A stretch of 27,074 nt of DNA from Bacteroidales bacterium (GTDB taxonomy: Bacteria > Bacteroidota > Bacteroidia > Bacteroidales > UBA932), in NCBI GenBank assembly GCA_024402115.1, contig JAKSJQ010000028.1, positions 1-27,074 of the forward strand. The letters run 5' to 3'. A program made the translations under genes and the position numbers. This document shows positions 9,488-17,948 of the stretch, piece after piece (positions within the stretch are counted from its first letter, which is position 1; each line of letters starts with the position of its first letter). The notes under the pieces are model-generated. The model did no database searches and was not told where the DNA came from. It saw only the letters and a list, made by a program, of their open reading frames with translations.

Positions 9488-10087
9488 TTATTCTGCATCA
9501 TACTGGACACCCTTGAAGGTGCCCTTTATCTCAGCTACGAGTCTCGAGAACATCTGGCGTCCAGTCTCCTCGTCAAGCCTGAGCCATCTCTGGATGATGT
9601 GGAGCTTGGCGATGAATCCGAGGATCGCGTTGATGTCGAAGTAGTTGAAGAGGGTCATCTCGTCGATCTTCTCCCACATGAGGTCGTCGACATTCTTCTC
9701 CCTTTCCAGGATGTCCTGCGAAAGGAATGCGGCCGACATGGCCTCCTTTTCCTCCGGAGTGCCGGCGATGTCGAGGAAGATGTCCTGGTCGGCAGGTCTT
9801 CCGAGCTGTCCGTTGAGGTATCTTACCTTGGCATTGCGCAACTTGAGGTCGAAGGAGAAGTATTCGCTGATGAAGCTGTTCCTTGAAGAACAAGCCTCCT
9901 CGTAGAACTCTTTCCCGAGCTTCTCGTCGTCATACCCGTCCGTAAGTGTGTCGATGAGGGCCTTGTCCTTCCTGGAACACTCCGAACGTATCGACGAGAC
10001 GATCTCGTCGCAGTCCAGGTTCCTCGAGGCTTTCCAGTCCTTCGACAATACGGGGAGGGAAGCGATTATGTACTGGTAATTGTTCAT
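9488..10087 (-). CDS. DUF2764 family protein of the V-ATPase operon, possible subunit C equivalent
   Basis: This 199-residue protein belongs to a family (DUF2764) that, from memory, occurs between the E and A genes of bacteroidete V-type ATPase operons; chlamydial and spirochaetal clusters have a poorly characterised gene in the same slot. It is soluble, with no signal peptide or membrane segment. It is largely helical and acidic, with a conserved-looking block LFNYFDINAILGFIAKLHIIQRW near residues 145-167. In archaeal and Enterococcus operons the slot between E and A holds subunit C (the rotor-ring socket) and F. Neither is recognisable here, so DUF2764 may take the role of C; that is inference from position, size and helical character. 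It starts 10 bp after the subunit E stop. Confidence 0.85.
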   Translation of the reverse strand: MNNYQYIIASLPVLSKDWKASRNLDCDEIVSSIRSECSRKDKALIDTLTDGYDDEKLGKEFYEEACSSRNSFISEYFSFDLKLRNAKVRYLNGQLGRPADQDIFLDIAGTPEEKEAMSAAFLSQDILEREKNVDDLMWEKIDEMTLFNYFDINAILGFIAKLHIIQRWLRLDEETGRQMFSRLVAEIKGTFKGVQYDAE

Positions 10088-10097
10088 GGGGAGAGTA

Positions 10098-10706
10098 TTA
10101 CTCGCCGAAAAGGAATTTTCTGGTTGCCGGTCTGAGGTACTCGGCGATGAGGTCCCTGAGGGTCTCGTCGGTCATGCTGATGAAGTAGCCTCCATCTTTA
10201 GGACCGATGTTGAAACCGCCGGCGATCTTCTTTGAGAACGATGCCTCGACTCCGCCATTGATGAGCTTGCCGAGCTCGCTGCTTACGAAAGGCTCGAGCG
10301 CGCTCTTGAGGTTCTCGGGGAGAACAAGTGCGATGTCCGAAGACTCCTCGCTGCTGAATTTCTGTGCTACGGCTGTTATGATTCCCTTGAGGAATTCCTC
10401 TGATGACATCGCGCTCTTCACTCCTGAATCGGCGATCTTGCCGATCACGAGGTTCTCGATGTCCTTCTTTGTTGCCTGGATTGATTGTGAAGAAGCCATG
10501 CGGATGTCGTTGCTGACCTTGGTCGAAAGTTCTTCTGCATCCTTCTTTGCCTTTGCCAGTATAGCGGCAGCTTCATTCTTTGCTTCCTCTACGATGGCAG
10601 CAGCCTTTTCCTTGGACTGGGCGAGGAGAGCTTCTCCTTCTGCCTTACCCTTTGACAGACCTTCGTTGAAGAGTTTGTCTGTCAGTTCCTGCAATTTATT
10701 GTCCAT
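10098..10706 (-). CDS. V-type ATP synthase subunit E (peripheral stalk)
   Basis: The 202-residue subunit E is the peripheral-stalk protein that holds the head against the membrane stator. Residues 1 to about 75 are a long Ala/Lys/Glu-rich coiled coil (repeated KAEGEALLAQSKEKAAAI-like heptads). The C-terminal globular half (about 95-202) shows the family features, including GGFNIGPKDGGYFISMTDETL, and binds the head. It is the first gene of the operon, with a candidate promoter about 30 bp upstream. The usual stalk partner (subunit G/H) is not seen in the operon; a short coiled-coil gene elsewhere would be needed to complete a canonical EG stalk. Confidence 0.92.
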   Translation of the reverse strand: MDNKLQELTDKLFNEGLSKGKAEGEALLAQSKEKAAAIVEEAKNEAAAILAKAKKDAEELSTKVSNDIRMASSQSIQATKKDIENLVIGKIADSGVKSAMSSEEFLKGIITAVAQKFSSEESSDIALVLPENLKSALEPFVSSELGKLINGGVEASFSKKIAGGFNIGPKDGGYFISMTDETLRDLIAEYLRPATRKFLFGE

Positions 10707-10732
10707 GATATTGGTAATAATGTTATGATTAT

Positions 10733-10740
10733 CAAATTTG
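10733..10740 (-). promoter_or_regulatory. Candidate -7 box for the V-ATPase operon
   Basis: The palindrome CAAATTTG matches the TAnnTTTG consensus at all positions but the first. It lies 27 bp upstream of the subunit E start, with a CTTGC about 15 bp further upstream as a possible -33 remnant. It is the best candidate in the 111-bp gap but is not a full match. Confidence 0.33.
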
Positions 10741-10760
10741 TGGCAATTAAATATAGCAAG

Positions 10761-10796
10761 AAAAAAATAAAATCCCGAACAAAAATTCGGGATTTT
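10761..10796 (-). terminator. Rho-independent terminator of the metH-metF unit
   Basis: Perfect 11-bp arms (10769-10779 and 10786-10796, core ATCCCGAA / TTCGGGAT) enclose a 6-nt loop. Read on the minus strand the stem is followed by ATTTTTTTC. It separates metF from the V-ATPase operon. Confidence 0.88.
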
Positions 10797-10817
10797 GATT
10801 CAATCGGTTATATTTTT

Positions 10818-11744
10818 CTAGAAACACTCTTTAAGTATCTCCATGATATTCTTTGTTTTGCCCATAGTATATAGGTGAATCGCCGGAACTCCGTGAGCGA
10901 TAAGGTCTTTGCACTGGCGGATGCTCCACTCCGTACCTATCCGATAGACGGCTTCCCTGTCATCGCCCGCATCTCTTACCGCGTCCGTGAGCTCGACAGG
11001 TATGTCGAGCGAGAATGATTCAGGCAGCAGCTCGATCTGCCTGGCGGTCGACAGAGGCTTGATGCCCGGGATGATAGGTACCATGATACCTGCAGCACGG
11101 CATCTGCCCACGAAATCGTAGTATGTCCGGTTGTCGAAGAACATCTGAGTCACGATGTAGTCGGCGCCGGCATCGACTTTCTTCTTCAGGTTGGCGATGT
11201 CCGTCTCGATGTTCGGGGCCTCGAAATGCTTCTCGGGATACGCTCCGACGCCGATGCTGAATCCGGCCTGGTTCTTTTTCTCGAATTCGCGGATGGCCGC
11301 TACAAGCTCGTCCGCGTGGGCATAGCCGTCAGGAACGGGCGTGAAGCGCTTCTCCCCGGCGAGAGAGTCGCCACGGAGGGCGAGGATGTTCTCGATGCCC
11401 ATGAATGCGAGTTCATGGAGCTCTCCCTGGATATCGTCTGCTGTTGCGCCGCCGCAGATGAGGTGGGGAACCATCTCGAGGTCGTATTTCGCCATGATTG
11501 CGGCGCATACCGCAACGGCGCTGACCCTGTTGCGCACGGTGTGCCTCCTGAACGATCCGTCAGGCTTCTGGACGTACTCGATCTCGTCCCTGTGGCAGGT
11601 CACGTTCATGTACTTCGGAGCGAAGTCGATGAAGGGCCTGATCGTCTCGAGAAGCTGATCCTTGGTGATTCCGTTCAGCGGCGGCACGATCTCGAGCGAA
11701 GCGTATGGCTTGCTGGAGCTGTTGATTATATCTATGACTTTCAT
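10818..11744 (-). CDS. metF: Methylenetetrahydrofolate reductase
   Basis: MetF reduces 5,10-methylene-THF to 5-methyl-THF with an FAD cofactor in the cytoplasm, supplying the methyl group used by MetH next door. The 308-residue protein is a single TIM barrel of normal length. It has the catalytic Glu18 (SLEIVPP), the MNVTCHRDE strand near 46-54, HLICGG at 94-99, and LALRGD with the flavin-contacting Asp126. VTQMFFDN and PIIPGIKPL follow in the expected order. Its ATG overlaps the metH stop in an ATGA at 11741-11744, so the two are co-transcribed and probably translationally coupled. The electron donor (NADH, NADPH or ferredoxin) cannot be told from the sequence; no MetV-like partner gene is adjacent. 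Confidence 0.95.
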   Translation of the reverse strand: MKVIDIINSSSKPYASLEIVPPLNGITKDQLLETIRPFIDFAPKYMNVTCHRDEIEYVQKPDGSFRRHTVRNRVSAVAVCAAIMAKYDLEMVPHLICGGATADDIQGELHELAFMGIENILALRGDSLAGEKRFTPVPDGYAHADELVAAIREFEKKNQAGFSIGVGAYPEKHFEAPNIETDIANLKKKVDAGADYIVTQMFFDNRTYYDFVGRCRAAGIMVPIIPGIKPLSTARQIELLPESFSLDIPVELTDAVRDAGDDREAVYRIGTEWSIRQCKDLIAHGVPAIHLYTMGKTKNIMEILKECF

Positions 11745-14700
11745 AACAAGTGTCCTATGAATTTGCGGGCTTCTTCCTCGCTGAAGCCCCTTGCCTTTGC
11801 GTACTCGTCGTACTGCTTCCTGCCTATCCGGTGGATGTCAGGGTATCCCGCGCTAGGGTGGATCACCACAAAGCCGCAGATCGATGCGTCGGGGATCATC
11901 GCGAAGCTGTCAGTGAGGGTGATTCCCAGCTTGTCCGACTCCGGAAGCATCTCCAGGGCCTCTTTCTTGAGGCTGTGGTCAGGGCAGCAGGCATATCCGA
12001 TTGCCGGCTTTGCGATCTTGTTGCCGCTCTTGAGGAGCATCTTGCGGATCTGCTTGTCAAGCCATTTCGAGGCTGCTTCGGCAACGCAGACCCTGACAGA
12101 GCGCAGAAGCATGCTGTCGTAGTCCCTGCCGCTGCACTGCTCGCAGTCGCAGCCTTCCGGGTGGTCATGGCTTACCTGCACGCTGAGGGCGAACAGTCCG
12201 ACCGGAGCCGTGATTCCGAAGGAGATGTCCGGTGCGTAGTCGCACATCGAAATGCAGATTCCCTTGCCTTTGGTGTTTGGTCCCGGCGTCTCCTGGCGGA
12301 GCATCGGGAGTATGTATCTGCCCTTCGGGGCAGCGCTGTCGTACATGATGAGGTCGTTGTCCTTCGAGTTCGACTCGAAGAACTTCATCGAATAGCGGAC
12401 GCTGATCTCGTTGTGCCTTATCAGTTTCCTGAGCAGCTTCTTTCCGCTTTCCTTGAGCCTGATGACTTCCTCGTCCAGCTTGTTCTCCTTAGTCGGCTTG
12501 ATGCCCCAGACTGCGAGGAACATGTCCCAGTCCACCGATCCGACGAGATTCTTCATCTCGATGAACTCGGCGGCCGCGTCCCTGAGCTGGTGCTCTTCCG
12601 GCTTCAGGAACGATCTCCTGGAGAAAGTGCATTTCTTCTGCTCTCCGTTCGCCGGGTGCGTGCTCTGGTGGATGGCTGCTATCCTTTCGAGCGCGACGTG
12701 CTGCTCGTTCTCGAAAAGCTCGCGGTCCATCATGCACTTCTTCGCCATGACTGCGCTTGTCGAGGCGTCCTGGCAGTAGAAGACGTGGTCGTAGATAGGC
12801 ATCAGCTTGAGTGCGGTGTGCAGGGCCGAAGTGGTGGCACCGCCGATGAACAGCGGTGTGGTCATGCCTCTTGCGCTCATCTCGCGGCAGATTTCCTCCA
12901 TCTGGAAGAGGGAAGGGGTGATCAGTCCGCTGACTCCGATGATCGCAGCATTGCACTTTATGGCTTCGTCGAGGATGGTTCCCTTGTCGACCATCACACC
13001 GAGGTCGACTACCTCGAATCCGTTGCACGCGAGAACGATTCCGGTGATGTTCTTGCCTATGTCGTGGACGTCGCCCTTCACGGTCGCGTTGATGATGACC
13101 GGTTTCTGGGCAGAGGCGTCCTCGTTTTCTTTCATGTATGGTTCCAGGACGCTCACGGCATCCTTCATTATCTTGGCCGATTTCACTACCTGCGGCAGGA
13201 ACATCTTTCCTGCTCCGAACAGCTCGCCGACCTTCTCCATTCCGGCCATGAGAGGTCCCTCTATCACCTGAACAGGGGTACCATGGACCTTCAGACACTC
13301 GAGTACATCGGCCTCGAGAGTATTTGCCCGGCCTTTCACCAGAGCTTCCATGATCCTTTCCTCTGGTGTCGCGGCTGTGGCCTGGACGGCTTTCACAGGC
13401 TGCTTGCCTTCCTTTGCCGCTGCTGTCTCTTCCGCTATCTCCTGGGCTTTGGCGATCAGTCTTTCTGTCGCGCCGGCGTCACGGTTGAAGATCACGTCCT
13501 CGACGCACTTGAGAAGTTCAGGCTCGACGTCGTCGTAGACCTTGAGCATGCCCGGGTTGACGATTCCCATGTCCAGACCGGCCTTGATTGCGTGGTAGAG
13601 GAATGCGGAATGCATTGCTTCCCTTACCGGATTGTTGCCGCGGAATGAGAATGAGAGATTTGAGATACCGCCGGAGGTGTAGCTTCCCGGGAGGTTCTGC
13701 TTGATCCAGCGGACCGCCTCGATGAAGTCGATCGCGTAGTTGGCGTGTTCCTCGAGTCCGGTTCCGATCGAAAGGACGTTGACGTCGAAGATGATGTCCT
13801 CGGGCGGGATTCCGTTCGAGGTGAGGAGCCTGTATGCCCTCTCGCAGATTTCGATCTTCCTGTCGTATGTCGTTGCCTGGCCGATCTCGTCGAAGGCCAT
13901 GACGACCATCGCTGCACCCAGGTCATGAATCTCGAGGGCTTTTTCCAGGAATTTCTCCTCGCCCTCCTTGAGGCTGATCGAGTTCACGATACACTTGCCC
14001 TGTGCGTTCTTGAGGCCCGCCAGGATGCTCTCCCAGTGGGACGAGTCGATCATCAGGGCAGCCTTCGAGACTGCAGGGTCGTTTTCTATGCAGCGCACGA
14101 AGGTCTGCATTTCCTTCGGGCTGTCGAGCATCGCATCATCCATGTTGATGTCGATGATGTTTGCTCCGTTTTCTATCTGGTCGGCGGCAATCTGGAGAGC
14201 CGCATCGTAATTTCCTTCCGAGATCAGTCTGGCGAATTTCCTCGAGCCGGCAACGTTGGTACGCTCGCCGATATTGACGAAGTTGGTTTTCTTCGTGTCG
14301 ATCGTGTATGCTTCGAGTCCGCTGACTGTGAGGATGCCTTTCCTGCGGGCAGCCTTGCGCGGCTTCATGTCGGCAACTGCCGTAGAGCATGCGCAGATGT
14401 GCGAAGGAGTCGTTCCGCAGCATCCTCCTATGATGTTCACAAGGCCTTTGTCGGCCATCTTGAGAACGCTGTGGGCCATCTGCTCCGGCTTTTCGTTGTA
14501 CTGGCCGAGTTCGTTCGGCAGACCGGCGTTAGGGTAGCAGATGACAGGGACTTCGCAGAATCCGGCGATGTCCTTGATGATAGGGATCATCTCGTGCGCT
14601 CCGAGCGAGCAGTTTATTCCGAAAGCTGCGATGGGGTAGTGTCTGATGGAGGTGTAGAATGCCTCCATCGTCTGTCCGGTGAGTGTCCTTCCGCTCATGT

Positions 14701-15325
14701 CTGATGCGGTCACGGACACGATTACCGGGAATCCGCGATGCTTTTTTCCGACCGCATAGAGAGCGGCCTTGGTGTTGAGGGCATCGAAGTTGGTTTCCAT
14801 GATGAGCAGGTCGGCTCCGCCATCCACGAGGCCGTCTATCTGCTCGGAATATGCCTCGACGAGGTCATCGAAGACAATATCCCTTCGCCCCGGATCAGTG
14901 ATGTCCGGTGCGAGGGTAAGCGATTTCGATGTCGGGCCCATGCTACCTGCGACCAGCACTTTCCGGCCTTCCGCCGCCTGTGCCTGGTCTGCCGCCTTCC
15001 TGGCGATCTGCGCGGCTCTGAAAGCCATTTCATACGCAAAATCCTCAAGCCCGTATTCCTTCTGGGAAATCTTGTTTGCACTGAAGGAATTGGTCTCGAT
15101 AATGTCGGCGCCCGCTTCGATATACTCGCGGTGTATTTCTTCTATTATTTCGGGATGCGTGAAGTTCAGACACTCATTGTTGCCTTTCAGCTCGCACTTC
15201 GGAGTCCCGAAGGCCTCGGACCTGAAGTCTTTCTCTTCCAGTCCGTAGAGCTGTATCATCGTTCCCATGGCTCCATCCATTATGGCAATCCTGCCTTTCG
15301 GGAAGCCGCTGAACTTGTCGGTCAT
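11741..15325 (-). CDS. metH: Cobalamin-dependent methionine synthase
   Basis: The 1194-residue cytoplasmic enzyme transfers a methyl group from 5-methyl-THF to homocysteine through cobalamin, making methionine. All four modules are present. The homocysteine-binding barrel (1 to about 325) has zinc ligands Cys239 (GINCSLGAHE), Cys302 and Cys303 (GGCCGTTP). The pterin-binding barrel (about 345-615) contains FVNIGERTNVAGSRKF. The cap and B12 domain (about 650-890) has the cobalt-ligand motif DVHDIG at 752-757. The reactivation domain (about 900-1194) has KPAIGYACCPDH at 1106-1117. The equivalent of the E. coli SAM-contacting Arg in RPAPGY is Lys1106 here, and a Cys-rich CDCEQC occurs at 1059-1064. 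Total length is slightly below the E. coli enzyme (about 1227). A terminator-like hairpin lies just upstream, and there is no room for a cobalamin riboswitch. Confidence 0.97.
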   Translation of the reverse strand: MTDKFSGFPKGRIAIMDGAMGTMIQLYGLEEKDFRSEAFGTPKCELKGNNECLNFTHPEIIEEIHREYIEAGADIIETNSFSANKISQKEYGLEDFAYEMAFRAAQIARKAADQAQAAEGRKVLVAGSMGPTSKSLTLAPDITDPGRRDIVFDDLVEAYSEQIDGLVDGGADLLIMETNFDALNTKAALYAVGKKHRGFPVIVSVTASDMSGRTLTGQTMEAFYTSIRHYPIAAFGINCSLGAHEMIPIIKDIAGFCEVPVICYPNAGLPNELGQYNEKPEQMAHSVLKMADKGLVNIIGGCCGTTPSHICACSTAVADMKPRKAARRKGILTVSGLEAYTIDTKKTNFVNIGERTNVAGSRKFARLISEGNYDAALQIAADQIENGANIIDINMDDAMLDSPKEMQTFVRCIENDPAVSKAALMIDSSHWESILAGLKNAQGKCIVNSISLKEGEEKFLEKALEIHDLGAAMVVMAFDEIGQATTYDRKIEICERAYRLLTSNGIPPEDIIFDVNVLSIGTGLEEHANYAIDFIEAVRWIKQNLPGSYTSGGISNLSFSFRGNNPVREAMHSAFLYHAIKAGLDMGIVNPGMLKVYDDVEPELLKCVEDVIFNRDAGATERLIAKAQEIAEETAAAKEGKQPVKAVQATAATPEERIMEALVKGRANTLEADVLECLKVHGTPVQVIEGPLMAGMEKVGELFGAGKMFLPQVVKSAKIMKDAVSVLEPYMKENEDASAQKPVIINATVKGDVHDIGKNITGIVLACNGFEVVDLGVMVDKGTILDEAIKCNAAIIGVSGLITPSLFQMEEICREMSARGMTTPLFIGGATTSALHTALKLMPIYDHVFYCQDASTSAVMAKKCMMDRELFENEQHVALERIAAIHQSTHPANGEQKKCTFSRRSFLKPEEHQLRDAAAEFIEMKNLVGSVDWDMFLAVWGIKPTKENKLDEEVIRLKESGKKLLRKLIRHNEISVRYSMKFFESNSKDNDLIMYDSAAPKGRYILPMLRQETPGPNTKGKGICISMCDYAPDISFGITAPVGLFALSVQVSHDHPEGCDCEQCSGRDYDSMLLRSVRVCVAEAASKWLDKQIRKMLLKSGNKIAKPAIGYACCPDHSLKKEALEMLPESDKLGITLTDSFAMIPDASICGFVVIHPSAGYPDIHRIGRKQYDEYAKARGFSEEEARKFIGHLL

Positions 15326-15338
15326 ATTACTTTAAAAT

Positions 15339-15378
15339 AAGCTCCAAGGCTGGATTCCACATCCAATCCCTGGAGCTT
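15339..15378 (-). terminator. Terminator or attenuator hairpin between oadB and metH
   Basis: Eight-bp perfect arms AAGCTCCA / TGGAGCTT (15339-15346 and 15371-15378) enclose a 24-nt region with a further short internal stem (GATT / AATC). On the minus strand it is followed by ATTTTAAAG, a weak U-tract. I see no TAnnTTTG box between it and metH, so metH-metF may be transcribed partly by read-through past this hairpin. Confidence 0.6.
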
Positions 15379-15401
15379 TATAATGGTGAGATTACTCTCT
15401 C

Positions 15402-16547
15402 TTATCCAAGGAAGCTGAGGAGGATACCGGCAGCGACTGCTGAACCGATTACACCTGCCACGTTAGGACCCATCGCATGCATGAGGAGGTGGTTAGAAGG
15501 GTCGAATTCACGACCTGTCACCTCGGATACACGTGCTGCATCAGGAACGGCGGATACTCCGGCGTTACCGATAAGAGGATTGATCTTCTTCTTAGGATCC
15601 CTGATGAGAAGATTGATGAACTTCACGAAGCATACACCGCAGGTTGTTGCTATCACGAATGAAAGAAGACCGAGTCCGAAGATGAGGATCGACTTTCCGG
15701 TGAGGAACTTGTCAGCCTGGGTTGATGCACCTACGGTGATACCGATGAGTGTGGTGATGACGTCTACGAGCGGACCTCTTGCAGTCTCGGCAAGACGGCG
15801 TGTCACGCCGCTTTCCTTGAGGAGGTTACCGAAGAAGAGCATACCGAGCAGCGGAAGACCTGAAGGCACGATGAATGCTGTTGTGATGAAACCGATAACA
15901 GGGAAGATGATCTTCTCCTTCTGGCTTACCGCACGCGGTGCAGGCATCTTCATGAGGCGCTCCTTCTTTGTTGTGAGCGCGAGCATGATAGGTCTCTGGA
16001 TCACAGGGACGAGGGCCATGTATGAGTATGCAGACACGGCGATGGCACCCATGAGGTCCGGTGCAAGCTTGGAAGAGAGGAAGATGGCGGTAGGACCGTC
16101 AGCACCACCGATGATACCGATCGCACCTGCTTCGTTAGGCATGAAGCCCACGAGGAGAGCGAGGAGGTATGCTCCGAAGATACCCATCTGTGCTGCTGCA
16201 CCGATGAGGATCAGTCGTGGCTGTGAAATCAATGCTGAGAAGTCGGTCATTGCGCCGATTCCGAGGAAGATGAGCGGTGGATACCAGCCCTGCCTTACAC
16301 CCTGGTAGAGGATGTTGAGCACAGAACCGTCCTCGTAGATACCGATGTTGAGTCCTGGGAACATTGGGATGTTACCCACGATCATACCGAATCCGATCGG
16401 GACGAGCAGCAGTGGCTCCCACTCTTTCAGGATCGCTACGGTAATGAAGGTGATACCGATGGCGATCATGATGAGGTTAGTCACAGCACAGTTAGCAAAA
16501 CCTGTGTACTGCCAGAATTGCTGCAGACTACTTATGATCTGATCCAT
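15402..16547 (-). CDS. Sodium-translocating decarboxylase beta subunit (OadB/MmdB family)
   Basis: The 381-residue integral membrane subunit takes carboxybiotin, releases CO2 and exports Na+. It carries the family motifs in order: PPLIFLGIGAMTDFS near 90-104, and GGADGPTAIFLSSKLAP with the essential Na+-site Asp150. SAYSYMALVPVIQRP near 172-186 and HAMGPNVAGVIGSAVAAGILL near the C-terminus follow, the last with the conserved Asn and Ser. About nine to eleven hydrophobic segments are visible. The length fits Bacteroidetes and methylmalonyl-CoA decarboxylase beta subunits. It is the last gene of the four-gene set, 16 bp after the biotin carrier. Neighbouring mmdA indicates methylmalonyl-CoA as the substrate of the complex. 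Confidence 0.94.
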   Translation of the reverse strand: MDQIISSLQQFWQYTGFANCAVTNLIMIAIGITFITVAILKEWEPLLLVPIGFGMIVGNIPMFPGLNIGIYEDGSVLNILYQGVRQGWYPPLIFLGIGAMTDFSALISQPRLILIGAAAQMGIFGAYLLALLVGFMPNEAGAIGIIGGADGPTAIFLSSKLAPDLMGAIAVSAYSYMALVPVIQRPIMLALTTKKERLMKMPAPRAVSQKEKIIFPVIGFITTAFIVPSGLPLLGMLFFGNLLKESGVTRRLAETARGPLVDVITTLIGITVGASTQADKFLTGKSILIFGLGLLSFVIATTCGVCFVKFINLLIRDPKKKINPLIGNAGVSAVPDAARVSEVTGREFDPSNHLLMHAMGPNVAGVIGSAVAAGILLSFLG

Positions 16548-16563
16548 GTGCTTCTGCTTATGC

Positions 16564-16989
16564 TTATGCGATAGTCACGATGTCAGCGCCCTCGAGTACA
16601 GAGTCGCCCTTTGCTACGTGGATGCCGGTGATTGTACCGTCCTTTGTAGCTGCGATCTCGTTCTCCATCTTCATGGCCTCGATGACAGCAACCTTCTGGC
16701 CTGCCTTTACAGCCTGGCCTTCCTTTACTGAAACCTCGATGATGACGCCTGGGAGCGGTGAAGGAACCTTCACGCCTGCGCCTGCAGGTGCTGCCGGAGC
16801 TGCTGGTGCTGCAGCGGCTGCTGCAACTGGAGCGACAGGAGCGGCTGCTACAGGAGCGACAGCAGGTGCGTTCTCGAGTTCTACCTGATATGCTGCGCCA
16901 TTGACGGTAACGTCAGCGATCTTACCTTCTACAGAGTTGATGGCAACCTCATAAGCGTTACCATTGATTTTGAGCTTGTATGTTTTCAT
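16564..16989 (-). CDS. Biotin carboxyl carrier protein of the Na+ decarboxylase (MmdC-like)
   Basis: This 141-residue carrier shuttles CO2 between the alpha and beta subunits. An N-terminal segment (1-40, MKTYKLKING...) resembles the start of decarboxylase-type biotin carriers. A flexible Ala/Pro linker (about 41-72, with repeated APVAPVAAA units) leads to a biotinyl domain with the biotinylated Lys107 in EAMKMEN (104-110). It also has the PSPLPGVI start and GIHVAKGDSVLEGADIVTI end typical of the domain. The long low-complexity linker is encoded by GC-rich near-repeats and is likely to vary in length between strains. A biotin ligase is not in the window. Confidence 0.95.
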   Translation of the reverse strand: MKTYKLKINGNAYEVAINSVEGKIADVTVNGAAYQVELENAPAVAPVAAAPVAPVAAAAAAPAAPAAPAGAGVKVPSPLPGVIIEVSVKEGQAVKAGQKVAVIEAMKMENEIAATKDGTITGIHVAKGDSVLEGADIVTIA

Positions 16990-17018
16990 GATGTTTTATT
17001 ATTCTGATTATGGTTCTT

Positions 17019-17936
17019 TTATCTTGGCATTCTTCTGAAAGTCTGTGACTTCTCGGTCCAGAGTGAGTTCTGAGGCTGGTTGATTGTGATCACGAAGCTT
17101 TCGTTGTCGTGTACCGCGTCGTTGAAGTAAAGGTGGAGAGCTGTTGCGATTGCAGCATAGACGTCGCCGTTCGAGTCGAGGTCAAGCGCCATCGCGATGG
17201 CTGCTGCAACTTCTGAATTGCTGTCTCCGGCCTTTGCCTTCTTGACCTTTGCAGGCTTTGGATTGGCCTTTCTCTTGGCTGGTCTCTCGAAGAGGATCCA
17301 GAAGAGGAACCAGAGGATTGCAAGTGCGCTGAACACTACTGTTACCGCTACGATCGTGAGGATGAAACCGTGAGGGTCGGTCCTGGCCATTCTCTGGCTG
17401 CCTGACTCTGCATTCTGGTTTCCGTTTCTCATGCCTGGGGTAGGGGTGGCAGGCTCGTCAGGCTGGATATACTTTATACCCTTGTTGTCGAGAGGGAACT
17501 TTGCCGCCGACATTCCCTGAGGAAGGTTCGATGCGATTACGAGGGAATCCACGATAGTTCTACCGTCGTTGCTGACGAGATAGATCGTCTCGCCTCTGTC
17601 GACTGTGAAATCCGTGTACTGAAGACCGTCATCTCCGCGGCCGCTGGCGTAGAAGATGAGCGACTGACGGGGACCGATCTTCGCGAGGTTGTAGCCGTTA
17701 GGGATAAGGCTCTTCTGAAGATTGTTCCTGTCATCGGTCAGGTAGCAGCCACCGATGTTGACTGTACCGAGTGATGTGTTATAAACCTCGATCCAACCGC
17801 CCATTCTGCCGTAGCCGTCGATGAGGGTGCTGTCCGGAGCAGCCTCTGCGACGATCAGGTCGATGACGTTCTGTGAGAACGCAGACGCTGACGCTACGAT
17901 GAAGGCAACGATCGAGATTATGAGTTTTCTTTTCAT
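17019..17936 (-). CDS. OadG-like gamma subunit with N-terminal lamin-tail-like domain
   Basis: The 305-residue protein is in the gamma-subunit slot of the decarboxylase operon but is far longer than classical OadG (about 80-100 residues). Residues 1-21 are a signal peptide (MKRKLIISIVAFIVASASAFS). Residues 25-145 look like a lamin-tail/immunoglobulin-like beta domain: GGWIEVYNTS, VNIGGCYLTDD, IPNGYNLAKIGPRQSLIFYA and VDRGETIYLVSNDGRTIVDSL follow the usual order of that fold. A Pro/Asn-rich linker leads to one membrane helix (about 192-214), then a basic stretch. The cytoplasmic tail has DVYAAIATALHLYFND and ESFVITI, as in Bacteroidetes OadG tails. The topology therefore puts the beta domain outside the inner membrane. 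The tail assignment and operon position are solid; the role of the outer domain is unknown. Confidence 0.85.
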   Translation of the reverse strand: MKRKLIISIVAFIVASASAFSQNVIDLIVAEAAPDSTLIDGYGRMGGWIEVYNTSLGTVNIGGCYLTDDRNNLQKSLIPNGYNLAKIGPRQSLIFYASGRGDDGLQYTDFTVDRGETIYLVSNDGRTIVDSLVIASNLPQGMSAAKFPLDNKGIKYIQPDEPATPTPGMRNGNQNAESGSQRMARTDPHGFILTIVAVTVVFSALAILWFLFWILFERPAKRKANPKPAKVKKAKAGDSNSEVAAAIAMALDLDSNGDVYAAIATALHLYFNDAVHDNESFVITINQPQNSLWTEKSQTFRRMPR

Positions 17937-17948
17937 CTAATCGTTGTT

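Noticed and set aside
11750..13648. A 632-codon open frame on the plus strand inside metH
   Set aside because: It is exactly antisense to metH, whose motifs are complete. The composition of the antisense frame (His/Asp/Val/Leu-rich, no domain) reflects codon bias of the real gene.
15326..15401. Cobalamin riboswitch upstream of metH
   Set aside because: Only 76 bp are available, filled by one terminator-like hairpin; there is no space for a B12 aptamer and no B12-box-like sequence.
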